NCBI RefSeq assembly: GCF_014109725.1
Contig: NZ_CP058554.1
Location: forward strand, 3,596,001-3,660,000
Length of the DNA stretch: 64,000 nt
Reading direction: 5' to 3'
Source: Comamonas piscis
GTDB taxonomy: Bacteria > Pseudomonadota > Gammaproteobacteria > Burkholderiales > Burkholderiaceae_C
Shown here piece by piece: positions 43,427-52,656 of this stretch. Under the pieces are notes generated by a model, which ran no database searches, had not been told where the DNA came from, and worked only from the letters and a program-made list of their open reading frames with translations. How positions within the stretch are numbered: position 1 is the stretch's first letter; every line of letters starts with the position of its first letter. The position numbers were made by a program, and so were the translations under genes.

Positions 43427-46201
43427 TTACTTCTTGAGCAGCGCCTTCAAGGCATTTTGCAGGCGACGGGCAACTGCCTCATCGCTGCTTGACGCCAGCA
43501 CCTTGGCCACGTCCTGCTGCCAGGTCTCTTGCGGCGACGGATCATTGCGGCGCGTCAGCAGCTGCAACTGCAGCGCACGGCGGGCAGTGATGTGCTCAGC
43601 TGGCGTTGGCACTTCAGCCGCCATTTCCAGGCGCAGCATCGCTTCACGACCATCCCCAGCGGCAGGCGCCGCAATAGCCTGGCCCCAGCTGTTGCGCGCA
43701 CCACTGGCCAAGCGGCCCAGATCCTGGGCGTTGGGCAGCAGTTCGGCATTGCGCTGGCTCCAGGCATCCATCATCTGGGTCAGTGCCTGGCCATGGGCCT
43801 GGGTGGCCAGCTTGCGCAAGGCGGCTTGGGCATGTTCCACCGCATCGCGCTGGGCACGGAAGGCAGCATCGCCCAGGCGTGGGCCACGGTCTTCGCGCGG
43901 TGCACGGTCCATGCGGTCACCACGGCCAAAGCGGTCGTCCGGACCCCGGCGCTCCTGGCCCCGGTCGGGACGCGGGCCCCGGCTGTCGCGGCCATCGCGG
44001 CTGTCACGGCGATCGCCACCAGGTTTGCCGCCACGGCCTGCAGGCGCTGCCGGTGCATCGCGGCGCATACCCGGGCGGTCATCGCCACTGCGCTGTGCAA
44101 TGACGGGCTTGGCAACCGGCGCTGGCGCAGCTGCGGGGGCAGCGGCTTCCTCAGCCTGCGGCTCAGTACCTTCTTGCGGCGCTTGTGCATCTGCTCCGCC
44201 ATTTGTCTCAGCCTCAGCAGGTTCAGCCTCTGGCTCCGCAATGACCGCTGGCGCAACCACGGGCGCTGGGGCAGCAGCGGGAGCTTGCTCCACAGGCGCT
44301 TGCTGGGCCTGCAGCGCTTGCTGCAAACCGTCCAAGGCGGCCTGGATTTGGGCGGCATCACCGCTGTGGTTGGCCGCTTCCAGCGCCTTGGAGGCATCGA
44401 GCACGGCCTGGTCACGGGCGCTCATGTGGTGCTGCACGCGCTCACGCTGCTGCGTCTTGCGGGCAAAGGCCTCATCCAGCGGCTTGCGGAACGCATCCCA
44501 GAGCTTTTGCTCATGGCGGCGATCCATCGGCACGCCCTGCGCCTCGGTCTGCCACTGGCGTTGCAACTCGCGCACTGCGTCAATGTTCAAGTTCGGCGCA
44601 GCGGCCAATTCTACGGCCTGGGCAATCATCGCGTCGCGGCGTGCAATGCTCGCCTTTTGGGCAGCATGCAAAGGCGCGGTGGCGGCATGGTGCGCAGCCT
44701 TCCAGGCATCTTGCAGCTCAGCATAGGCCTTTTCACCCACATGGCCACTGGCACGCCAGCGGTCGCCAAACTGGAACAGATCGCGCTGCACGCGCTTCCA
44801 GTCGGTCGATGCCTTGTGCGCTTCCACCCAGGCCTTCAGCTCGGCGATCAGCGCCTCGCGCTCGGCGCGGTGCTTGGCGCCCTCTTCGCGCACCTTGGAC
44901 AGCCAGACCTCGACATGCTTGTAGGCAGCGTTGCAGGCTTCGTCAAATTTCTTCCACAGCGCATGGTTGGTAGGGCCGCTTTGGTCGGCCTTCTTCCAGT
45001 CCTCGCGCAATTGGCGCAGTGCTTCTTGCAGCTTGCGGCCACCCAGCTCCTGGCCTTCAGGCCGGGCGAGCAGGCCCTGGGCCTTGGCCAGCAGCTCCTC
45101 ACGCACCTTGTCCGTGCTCCAGCGCTGCCAGCCTTCCAGCTCGCCCGCAGCGATCAGCGCGGTATTGACTTGCGATTCCAGCTCCTGGTCGATCTGCTTG
45201 CCGTGTTGCTTGAGGACAGCACGCAACTGCTGCGCTGCATTGGATGCGCCCTTGCCATGGCCTTCGGCCGTATGGGCTTGCAGAGCCTTCAAGGCTTCTT
45301 GCACGGCATGCTTGCCCCGCTTGGCTTCCTGCGGATCGGCAGGCGGCTTGGCGGCTGCGGCGCGGGCAGCGGCTTGCTCGGCTTCGGTGGGCAGGCCACG
45401 TCCAGCGCGGATTTCATCGGCCCAGACTGGCACGGTAGGCAGCGCTGCTTGCGCGTCCTCAGCCGCAGCCAAAGTCAGTTTGAGCGCAGATTGGAAAGCA
45501 TCCCAGACCACCAGCAGCTGCGACTTGGAGGCATCCAGCATGGTCGGATAGCGCGCTTCCACGCTGCCCCAGCTGGCATCGCCTTCCAGCACGGCAGCCT
45601 GGTCTTGCCAGTGCTGCACGTCGGTGGCCAAAGCGGCTTCAGCGCCTTGCGCATCCTTGTACGATTTGGTGGACAGCACTTCGACGCGCTGGGCCAGCAG
45701 CACGGCAGCTTCGCGCTGCACCTGCACGCGGTGCTGCAGGTCTTCAATGGTTTTGATGCGGTCGGCCAGCTGGATCTTCAGCGCAGCCAGGGGCTCCTTG
45801 GACAGCGGGGCGCCGGCCTTGGCCGCATCGCGCTGCCAGGCCAGTGCGTCGGCAATGTTCAGCTTGGAAGCGCCCAGCAGCTTGCCTGCCTTTTCTGCCC
45901 ATTCGGCGGCGATGGCTTCCTGGCCTTTGGCGCGGCGCAGCTCTTCCAGGCGCTCGCGGATGGCCTTGGCAGCACCCTTGTCGCGGGCAGACAGCTCTTT
46001 GAACACTTCCTGGAGCTGCTCTGCGCCAGGGTTGGTGCCCAGCCATTCGCGCACCTTGGCCGCGCGCTCGCCCGAGGTGGCTGCCGAAAAAGCACCACCG
46101 GTGACGCCATCCAGAGGATGGGGTGCAGCGGCCGCCTTGGCAGGTGCGGGGGTTGGCTCAGGGGTTTCGGGCGTCTTGTTGCGCGAGATAAAGGGGAACA
46201 T
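43427..46201 (-). CDS. DUF349 domain-containing protein with a long coiled-coil and an Arg/Gly/Asp-rich linker
   Basis: This 924-residue cytoplasmic protein has no signal peptide. A Pro/Ala-rich start is followed by repeated helical DUF349-type units (for example EDWKKADQSGPTNHALWKKF and RDLFQFGDRWRASGHVGEKA) over about residues 320-610. Next come a Gln/Ala/Glu-rich stretch and, at about 735-800, a disordered Arg/Gly/Asp-rich block (GDRRDSRDGRDSRGPRPDRG) like RNA-binding RGG regions. A C-terminal helical part resumes after it. The molecular role of DUF349 is not known. It ends near the tRNA cluster and has its own terminator. Confidence 0.88.
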   Translation of the reverse strand: MFPFISRNKTPETPEPTPAPAKAAAAPHPLDGVTGGAFSAATSGERAAKVREWLGTNPGAEQLQEVFKELSARDKGAAKAIRERLEELRRAKGQEAIAAEWAEKAGKLLGASKLNIADALAWQRDAAKAGAPLSKEPLAALKIQLADRIKTIEDLQHRVQVQREAAVLLAQRVEVLSTKSYKDAQGAEAALATDVQHWQDQAAVLEGDASWGSVEARYPTMLDASKSQLLVVWDAFQSALKLTLAAAEDAQAALPTVPVWADEIRAGRGLPTEAEQAAARAAAAKPPADPQEAKRGKHAVQEALKALQAHTAEGHGKGASNAAQQLRAVLKQHGKQIDQELESQVNTALIAAGELEGWQRWSTDKVREELLAKAQGLLARPEGQELGGRKLQEALRQLREDWKKADQSGPTNHALWKKFDEACNAAYKHVEVWLSKVREEGAKHRAEREALIAELKAWVEAHKASTDWKRVQRDLFQFGDRWRASGHVGEKAYAELQDAWKAAHHAATAPLHAAQKASIARRDAMIAQAVELAAAPNLNIDAVRELQRQWQTEAQGVPMDRRHEQKLWDAFRKPLDEAFARKTQQRERVQHHMSARDQAVLDASKALEAANHSGDAAQIQAALDGLQQALQAQQAPVEQAPAAAPAPVVAPAVIAEPEAEPAEAETNGGADAQAPQEGTEPQAEEAAAPAAAPAPVAKPVIAQRSGDDRPGMRRDAPAAPAGRGGKPGGDRRDSRDGRDSRGPRPDRGQERRGPDDRFGRGDRMDRAPREDRGPRLGDAAFRAQRDAVEHAQAALRKLATQAHGQALTQMMDAWSQRNAELLPNAQDLGRLASGARNSWGQAIAAPAAGDGREAMLRLEMAAEVPTPAEHITARRALQLQLLTRRNDPSPQETWQQDVAKVLASSSDEAVARRLQNALKALLKK

Positions 46202-46378
46202 GGAGTCAGTTCAGTCGTAAATACGGCCTGCATCGCAGCCGATGCAGCCATTGGCACATAAAAAAGAGGGCGGCAGGCATGGGCTCACCACCAGGGTGCT
46301 ATTTTGACCGGGTTTGGCAAGGACTCCAAGCACACGGGCATCGCTATAAGGTAATTCCCCAGCGGCAGGGGCCAAAAC

Positions 46379-46409
46379 AAAGGGCTGGAACCCTGCGGTC
46401 CAGCCCTTT
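46379..46409 (-). terminator. Terminator of the DUF748 gene
   Basis: AAAGGGCTGGA and TCCAGCCCTTT form a perfect 11-bp stem with a 9-base loop, followed on the minus strand by GTTTTGG. It lies 27 bp after the stop codon. Confidence 0.78.
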
Positions 46410-46436
46410 CCTGTCTTATACCCAATGAAATCGCCT

Positions 46437-49400
46437 TCAGCGCGGCGCCAGGCTCAGCTCCGCATGCGGCGCCCAGTCCTTGACCTCGCCAAATCCCTCC
46501 GTCTTGGCATTGCCCAGAAAGAGCCGTTCGAGCTTGATACCCTTGCTGGCCAGGTAGTCGCGCACGGTCACGCCCCGGGCCAAGGCCAACTCGCGCATGG
46601 CGTTGTCCGGCACGCTGATGCTGGTGAGCAGCAGGGTTTCCATCTCGGCGGTGGGGATGTCGGTGGCCATGCCGACCATGTTGCGCGGCTTCTGTATATC
46701 TGCGCGCTTGTACACGTCCTTGAGCAGCGCGGGGTACTCGGCAGCGCTGACCTGCTGCACATCCTCAGGCTTGCCGCCGGCACGCACCGTGGCCCGGCGC
46801 TTTTGGGCCAGCACCAAGTCGTTGATACGGGCCTTGCGCCAGCCGTCCTTCTCGCGCTCCAGATCGGCCTGGCCAGCCACGGTCAGTTGCAGTGCTGGCC
46901 GGTCCTCCAGCGCTTTGGCCACTTTGTCCAGGCTCTCCTTGCTGGCAGCGTCCAGCATCGCACTGCCGGGGCCAAAAGGCACATGGCTGGCCTCACTGCC
47001 GCCACCAAAGGCACCGGATAGCAGCGCAAATGGCGAGGTGACGGCCTTCATGATCAGGTTGCCGATGACCTTGAAGATGATCGGCGCCAGGCGGAACTGC
47101 GGATCATTGAGCGAGCCGCTGATGGGCAGGTCCAGATCGATCACGCCATTGCGGTCAGCCAACAGGGCAACCGCCAGCTTGACCGGCAGGCTGGCCGGCG
47201 CGCCCTCCACCGCATCGCCAAAGGTCAGCTGGTTCAGCACCAGCTTGTTGCTGGCCGTCAGCATGCCCTCTGGCGTTACGTCGTACTGCACATCCACGCT
47301 CATCTTGCCGCGCTCGATGCCATGGCCGGCGTATTTGATGCTGTAGGGCGTCAGCGGCGACAGCTCCAGATCACGCACCTTGCCATGGATATTGAGCGCC
47401 AGCGGCTTGACCAGCGGGTTGAGCTGGCCGGTGATCTCCAGCGACGCCGTGCCCTCGGCCTTGCCGCGCAGCTCCAACTCGGCCAGCTGCAACTGGCCCG
47501 CCGTGGGCTCTGACGAGAACGCCCCCATGCGCCCGGCCAGCTCGGACAGGTCAGCCGAATAATTGGGCCGCACAAATTGATCGCTGAACTTGACATTGCC
47601 GCCCGCCAAGGTGATCGGGCCCATGTCGATGATCGGACCGGTGGCTGGCTCGGGGCTGGCGGGCGAGGCCGGCGGGCTGACTGCCGCAGCCCCCGATGCT
47701 TCCACCACCACGCCTTCCGCAGGTGCCGCCGGATCGGAAGCGGCCGCATCCCGGCTGCCACCCAGGTCCTGCAGATTGAGCTTGCCGTTTTCCTGCACCA
47801 AAAGGCGGGCATAGAAATCGCTCAAGGCCGTCTCACCGACCTGCACCTTCATGCGCTGGCCGGGCACCATGTCCACAACCAGGGCGCGCAGGCTCAGCAG
47901 TTTCCAGTTCAGCAGGTCATCGCCCGCACCCATCAACCCCAAACCCAAGGGCCCCGAACGCCCGCTGGCCGCTGCCGCAGCCGCTTTGCGACCTGTGTCA
48001 CTGGCACCACTGGCGTCGTCATCGCTGCGGCTGGGCGCAGCGGCGGCCACCAAGGGACGTACGCGGACATCATCCAGCCCAGCATCGCCTTTGACACGCA
48101 GCACCGGTCCCTTGTCCGATTGCGCGTAGTCCACGGTGCCCCGGAAATTGGCATCCGCCCGCACCAGGCGCACCGGCAGCATGGCTTCCGCATAAGGCAC
48201 AAAGGCATGGACCGGCAACTGGCTCAAATTCACGCGGCCGGCCGCCGCCAAAGGCGCCAGACCCAGACTGCCGTCGTAGGCAACACGGCCCGGCTCGGCC
48301 CTGCCGCTGCCGATCCGGCCGGAGAGCTTGAGTGGCGAGGGCTTGGCCTTGCGCGCCAGCGGCGCATAGTCGCGCAGCTCGACATCCCAACCGGTCAAGC
48401 GAAAGGCGACCTTGCGGGCCGTCGATTCATCCTGGAAGGCCAGCTGCGCACCCTTGATGGCGATCAAGTCCAGCTGCACATCCCAGGGTTTGCTGGCCGC
48501 CGGCTTGCTTTCGTCATCGGCTTTACGGGCCTGCGATGCCACCAGCCAGTCCTCAAACATCATGCGGCCATCCTTGGCCCGCGAGACACCCAGCACGGGC
48601 TCCACCAGTTGCACCGAACCCAGCTTGACCTGCTGGGCTTCGGTATCCAGCACGGCATCCTTGACCAGCAACTGGCGCAGTTCCAGCAGGTTGTTCTTGC
48701 CCTTGAGGCCGATGGCCGGGCCATGGGGCGGTGCGCAATTGGCCTTGCTATTGCACTGCAGGGCCACATCGGACACGCGCATCTGCGCCAGCGCCACTTT
48801 GAGCGCCGTGCCCTGGCGGCTCAAGTGCATCTCGCTGTCGATCGTGCCCAGCAGGCCGGGCTCGATCACCCCGGTCAAATAGGAAGCGCCAAGCTGCAGC
48901 GGCAGGCCCGTGGTGCTCACATCCACCTCGGCCATCTGGTCGGTCGCCTTGCCCGAGAACACCAGACGGCCGGTAGACGGCACACCCTGGGCACCCGAGA
49001 GGCCCGACGAACCCTCAAAACTGAAGGGGTCCTTGAAGGGCCAGGCAATGTGCTGTGCTTCCATGCTGAAGTCATCGAGCTGCACGCGCGCCGGCAGTGG
49101 CACGCTCTCATCCACCCACACCCCCTTGAGGCGGCTGAGCTTGAGCGCATCTACCTGCACGGACCATGCGGGTTTGCTGCTGCTGGCGGTGCTCGCCGCT
49201 TCTGCGGGCGCTTCGGATGGGGCCGGTTGCGACTCCGCCTTGTCGCTCTGTGTCCCTTCCTCAGCACGGCCTGGCAGCGCCTGGCCCTGAGCATCCAACA
49301 GGCTCAGTCGGCCATTCTTGCCCCGCTTGAGCGACAGCTGCGCACCATCCAACGCCAGCTGGGCAATATGCACCTGCCCCAGCAATGGCTGCACATCGGC

Positions 49401-50324
49401 CAGTTGCACATCCAGCCGCTCCCAACCCAGCAACTCGCCGTTGGCCGCGTCACGCAGCTGTACATCGGTGGCATGCAGATCACCACTCAGGCGTACCTGC
49501 GTCTTTTCCTGCTGTTCAAAGGCCAGCGCCAGATCGGCATTGAGCACACCTGCAGCCAGTTTGATGGGCAAGGACGTAGGGATATAGGCCAGATAGGGCT
49601 TGAGGTCGAGGTCCTTGATCGCAAATTTGGCCTCCGCCTTGCGGTCATCGGCAAAGGGCGTGGCCTCGGCATGGCTTGCGAACTGGCTGCCATTCAGCAC
49701 AAAGGCCAGTTGAGGCAGCACCTTGATCTCACGCTTGGATTCCAGATTGCTCAGAAATGGAATGCCCAGTTGCAGATCATTGAGCGCATGGGTCTGGCCC
49801 ACGGTGTCGTCGCGGAATGCCAGCTGCCCCCCTTTGAGCTCAATGTTGTAGAGCGCAAAATGTGCAGTCTTGCCGTCATCGGGCGTTGGCTGGGGGCTGC
49901 GCAGCTTTTGCAGCACATCGTCAAAATCAAACTGCCCGGGGGCCGTCTGGGCCAGATGCAGCACCGGCTTGTCGACCTGGATGGCATCGAGCACCGGTGC
50001 CAGGCGGAAAACGGATTGCATGTCTGCATCTATATAGATGCGCTCCACTGCCAGCATGGCGGGGCTGTCTGGCTGGGTGCCTGCGATCTGCAGGTCACGC
50101 ACGGTCAGCTCCAGCGACCAGGGCCTGAACTCCACCGCCCCGATATGCACGGCACGGCCCAGTTTCTCGGTGCCCAGCTTTTCACCTTGGGTGCGCAAAA
50201 GCCAGGGCAGCAGCAGCCAGGACAAGGCCCACAGCAGCAGCAGCGCCAGCAGGCACCACCCCAGCCGGCGCAACCAGCGCAGCACGACGGACTTTTTCTT
50301 GTTTGTTTCTTGCGTTTCGCGCAT
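46437..50324 (-). CDS. DUF748 (AsmA-like) large envelope protein
   Basis: This 1295-residue protein has one N-terminal membrane anchor (about residues 18-45, LGWCLLALLLLWALSWLLLP), preceded by a basic RETQETNKKKS stretch, so the bulk should be periplasmic. DUF748/AsmA-like repeats follow with many short beta stretches. Near the C-terminus, PFALLSGAFGGGSEASHVPF and FGPGSAMLD lead into an OmpA-like region (KALEDRPALQLTVAGQADLE). Relatives include bridge-like lipid transfer proteins of the AsmA group, so a role in envelope lipid traffic is a reasonable inference. Start 50324 has GAGG about nine bases upstream. Confidence 0.87.
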   Translation of the reverse strand: MRETQETNKKKSVVLRWLRRLGWCLLALLLLWALSWLLLPWLLRTQGEKLGTEKLGRAVHIGAVEFRPWSLELTVRDLQIAGTQPDSPAMLAVERIYIDADMQSVFRLAPVLDAIQVDKPVLHLAQTAPGQFDFDDVLQKLRSPQPTPDDGKTAHFALYNIELKGGQLAFRDDTVGQTHALNDLQLGIPFLSNLESKREIKVLPQLAFVLNGSQFASHAEATPFADDRKAEAKFAIKDLDLKPYLAYIPTSLPIKLAAGVLNADLALAFEQQEKTQVRLSGDLHATDVQLRDAANGELLGWERLDVQLADVQPLLGQVHIAQLALDGAQLSLKRGKNGRLSLLDAQGQALPGRAEEGTQSDKAESQPAPSEAPAEAASTASSSKPAWSVQVDALKLSRLKGVWVDESVPLPARVQLDDFSMEAQHIAWPFKDPFSFEGSSGLSGAQGVPSTGRLVFSGKATDQMAEVDVSTTGLPLQLGASYLTGVIEPGLLGTIDSEMHLSRQGTALKVALAQMRVSDVALQCNSKANCAPPHGPAIGLKGKNNLLELRQLLVKDAVLDTEAQQVKLGSVQLVEPVLGVSRAKDGRMMFEDWLVASQARKADDESKPAASKPWDVQLDLIAIKGAQLAFQDESTARKVAFRLTGWDVELRDYAPLARKAKPSPLKLSGRIGSGRAEPGRVAYDGSLGLAPLAAAGRVNLSQLPVHAFVPYAEAMLPVRLVRADANFRGTVDYAQSDKGPVLRVKGDAGLDDVRVRPLVAAAAPSRSDDDASGASDTGRKAAAAAASGRSGPLGLGLMGAGDDLLNWKLLSLRALVVDMVPGQRMKVQVGETALSDFYARLLVQENGKLNLQDLGGSRDAAASDPAAPAEGVVVEASGAAAVSPPASPASPEPATGPIIDMGPITLAGGNVKFSDQFVRPNYSADLSELAGRMGAFSSEPTAGQLQLAELELRGKAEGTASLEITGQLNPLVKPLALNIHGKVRDLELSPLTPYSIKYAGHGIERGKMSVDVQYDVTPEGMLTASNKLVLNQLTFGDAVEGAPASLPVKLAVALLADRNGVIDLDLPISGSLNDPQFRLAPIIFKVIGNLIMKAVTSPFALLSGAFGGGSEASHVPFGPGSAMLDAASKESLDKVAKALEDRPALQLTVAGQADLEREKDGWRKARINDLVLAQKRRATVRAGGKPEDVQQVSAAEYPALLKDVYKRADIQKPRNMVGMATDIPTAEMETLLLTSISVPDNAMRELALARGVTVRDYLASKGIKLERLFLGNAKTEGFGEVKDWAPHAELSLAPR

Positions 50325-51410
50325 CGCGACCATCCTCACTCTGAGTCCATACGGCCCACAACACGGCCCGATTGGCTGACCCAAGCGCCATTGTGCACAC
50401 ATAAGCCCCTGGTGCGGTGCCTGCTTAGCACACTAAAGCGGCATCGGAGGCGGGTTCACAATCGTTAAAGGCTGGCCGGCGGCACCTGCACACCTGCTCG
50501 GGGGAACTGCGGCCATTGCACTGGGCGCAGCCTCAAGAAAGCGTGTGCCTCTATATATATAGAGCAAGGACTCCGTTTCTATGGCGGCCATCAGACAAAC
50601 GACCGGCCAACCTGGCATCCACCGGCGGGTTCGCCGATGCGTCGATGCATCGGACCAACCATTCGGACAAGAGTCGGTACAGCGCAAAGGCGTCGCATGC
50701 TCCATGCTTTTCGCCATTCAGCATCCCCACTGCCCTTTGGAACTGCAAAAACCCAACGTTCAGGCCTGCTTTTTTGCGATCTTTATAATTTTTCCTGGGT
50801 ACAACTACAAGAAACCCGCAGATTTCATAGGTTATTGGCAGTTTTAACCTGGTTTTTATACAGTTTTTTCATCTATTTTGTTCTGGCTTGTCGGGCTGGC
50901 AGATGACCGCATGATGACGAATGTGCCCTTGCCCAAATCAAGCCAGTATTTTGCGCTCTCGGCAAGGGCTCCAGGACAGCCTTCGTGCACTCCCCCGTCG
51001 AGGCATCGGTGGCGATTACCGCGCAGATGGCGTCGCATACCGCAAAAAAAATGAGCAGCAAATGAACGCAGCAATTGATAAAGATTGACTTTTTATCAAT
51101 GCCTTGATGTCAATCAAGACTTCAAAAGCATTAAACACAAGCTATCCATCCACTGAAAAGCCGTTTACAAAGCGCAGAACTGGGCGGTGCTTTTTGTGCC
51201 CACCACCCGGCCCCTCTTGACCAGCACTTTTTCCGCCGGGACGGGTCCCTGGATGGCATTGCTATACACGTTTTTTTATTACTTTTTATTCTTATTTTGA
51301 TATTTGTTAGTGTTGACTGAGTATTAAGCATGCTTCTAGAATTCAGCCCATCGCATTGATTGCTGATTTTTTAGTCAACACCCCTCACGGTGTTTTGATC
51401 GTAGCCCCTG
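50325..51410. other. Gene-poor gap with several inverted repeats
   Basis: No open frame here has convincing coding features; several short frames exist on both strands but overlap each other. The left half is GC-rich; 50760-50880 and 51270-51380 are strongly AT-rich. Inverted repeats are CTCTATATATATAGAG (50549-50564), CCGATGC/GCATCGG (50634-50653), GCCCTTGCC/GGCAAGGGC with a 27-base loop (50925-50969), TTGATAAA/TTTATCAA (51075-51100) and the FNR-type site at 51104-51117. AACACC/GGTGTT (51377-51394) followed by TTG could end a transcript. A small RNA is possible but not shown. Confidence 0.6.
51104..51117. promoter_or_regulatory. FNR/ANR-type binding site
   Basis: TTGAT-GTCA-ATCAA matches the FNR/ANR consensus TTGATNNNNATCAA at all ten fixed bases. 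At -41.5 it would place plus-strand transcription near 51152, or minus-strand transcription near 51069, where TATCAA is a possible -10. No gene starts close by on either side. Confidence 0.6.
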
Positions 51411-51540
51411 ACACGCAAGAGCGTGCTTGAAACGACAAAGGGCCGTCTGCAACGCAGACAGCCTGCCGGAGACCGCACAGGACAGTGCGGCTTCACCCTG
51501 CCAGACCCCAGCCCGGTGCTATCCGCCGGGCTATTGGAGG
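51411..51540 (+). ncRNA. Structured leader RNA upstream of the lytic transglycosylase (class not recognised)
   Basis: Four consecutive perfect stems lie in about 120 nt: CACGC/GCGTG (51412-51425), GTCTGC/GCAGAC (51445-51459, extended by GGC/GCC), CCGCAC/GTGCGG (51473-51490) and AGCCCGG/CCGGGCT (51510-51532). A GGAGG follows at 51536-51540, still 28 bases before the start codon. The real ribosome-binding site is AAAGGA at 51554. The unpaired joining stretches (GACAAAG, CTTCACCCTGCCAGACCCC) could carry a ligand pocket. It does not match the riboswitch classes I can recall. Confidence 0.5.
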
Positions 51541-51568
51541 TGGTGGGACTTAGAAAGGAAAAATCCCT

Positions 51569-52537
51569 ATGACGGCTCCCGCGCAAGTGGATGCCGGTGT
51601 GCGCTCTTTGGGCGCCACCATCAGTCGTGGTCTGATGACCGTGGCACACAACAGTTTTGCTTTGATCGGTTTGATCGTGGCGTTTTGCGCCCTCACCCTG
51701 GTGTCGCGTCCCGACCTGCGCCATGCCGGCGAGGCGCAATTGCGCAGCTGGTTGCAGGCGCGTACCCATGCCGCCCCGGCACATGAGCTGGCTGGCACCG
51801 AGGCCGACGCACTGGCGGGCGACGACGCCACCATGATCGCTGCGGTGGATCGCGCCACCGCAAGCAACCCGCAACAGTTGCCCCGCAACCAGGCGGCTGT
51901 GGCTTACTGGCTGGCCAAAAAGTACCGCGTGGCACCCGAGCCTCTGGCGGTACTGGTGTCCGAAGCCTACCTGGTGGGCAAGGAAACCAAGTTGGACCCG
52001 ACCCTGATCCTCGCCATCATGGCGGTGGAATCGAGCTTCAACCCCTTCGCGCAGAGCTCGGTTGGCGCACAAGGCCTGATGCAGGTGATGACCAAGATCC
52101 ACACCGACAAGTACGAGAACTTCGGCGGCCACTTTGCAGCCTTTGATCCTGTCACCAACCTGCGCGTGGGCGTCAAGGTGCTTCAGGAGTGCATCCAGCG
52201 CGCTGGATCGCTCGAAGGTGGCCTTAAATACTATGTGGGCGCTGCCAACCTGCCTACCGACGGTGGCTATGCCGCCAAGGTGATGGCCGAGCACTTCCGC
52301 ATCAAGCAAGTGGCCGATGGCCGTGGCAATGCGCCCAAGGCACCTGCCGCCAAGCCTTCGCTGTCGGCCCAGGCGGATACCCCGGCCAATGCGGAAACCG
52401 TGGTTGACAAGGCCAAGGCCCCTAGCAACAGTGCCACTCCAGGCACCAAGGCAGAGACCGTGGCCCTGGCTGACAAGCAAACCGCCGTGCCTGCGGCTGC
52501 CAAGGCCGAGGCGACCACCGTCGCCATGGGTTCCTGA
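51569..52537 (+). CDS. Lytic transglycosylase with SLT domain, membrane-anchored
   Basis: This 322-residue enzyme cleaves peptidoglycan between MurNAc and GlcNAc. A single hydrophobic segment at residues 30-46 anchors it. The SLT domain spans about residues 135-245, with catalytic Glu154 in AIMAVESSFNPFAQSSVGAQ and the GLMQVM motif. The C-terminal 80 residues are Ala/Lys/Pro-rich and probably disordered. AAAGGA lies eight bases before the ATG. A structured leader precedes it and a strong terminator follows, so it is a single-gene unit. Confidence 0.93.
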   Translation: MTAPAQVDAGVRSLGATISRGLMTVAHNSFALIGLIVAFCALTLVSRPDLRHAGEAQLRSWLQARTHAAPAHELAGTEADALAGDDATMIAAVDRATASNPQQLPRNQAAVAYWLAKKYRVAPEPLAVLVSEAYLVGKETKLDPTLILAIMAVESSFNPFAQSSVGAQGLMQVMTKIHTDKYENFGGHFAAFDPVTNLRVGVKVLQECIQRAGSLEGGLKYYVGAANLPTDGGYAAKVMAEHFRIKQVADGRGNAPKAPAAKPSLSAQADTPANAETVVDKAKAPSNSATPGTKAETVALADKQTAVPAAAKAEATTVAMGS

Positions 52538-52571
52538 TTCCCCAACCTGTCCATCTCAGGCTTTCAGCACG

Positions 52572-52597
52572 AGCACCCTGCGGGGTGCTTTTGTTTT
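52572..52597 (+). terminator. Terminator of the transglycosylase gene
   Basis: AGCACCC and GGGTGCT form a perfect 7-bp stem with loop TGCG, followed by TTTGTTTTT. Confidence 0.88.
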
Positions 52598-52656
52598 TGC
52601 AGGCTTTTACCAGCAGCCGCGATAGACCCATAGCGCCAGGCCTGCGCTGCCTCGGC

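Noticed and set aside
43529..46261. Long plus-strand open frame of 910 codons
   Set aside because: Shadow of the DUF349 gene on the other strand; no start signal or domain.
47577..50468. Plus-strand frame of 963 codons
   Set aside because: Shadow of the DUF748 gene; composition is Gln/His-rich antisense type.
50433..51331. Several frames of 60-95 codons on both strands in the 1.2 kb gap
   Set aside because: They overlap each other, have no clear ribosome-binding sites or known motifs and include low-complexity Arg/Trp stretches. None was supported as a gene.
51411..51540. Leader read as a GEMM (c-di-GMP), ydaO (c-di-AMP) or mini-ykkC RNA
   Set aside because: The conserved bases of those classes (for example the GGTAGC-GGGTTACC receptor or paired ACGR loops) are not present; only general hairpin structure is.
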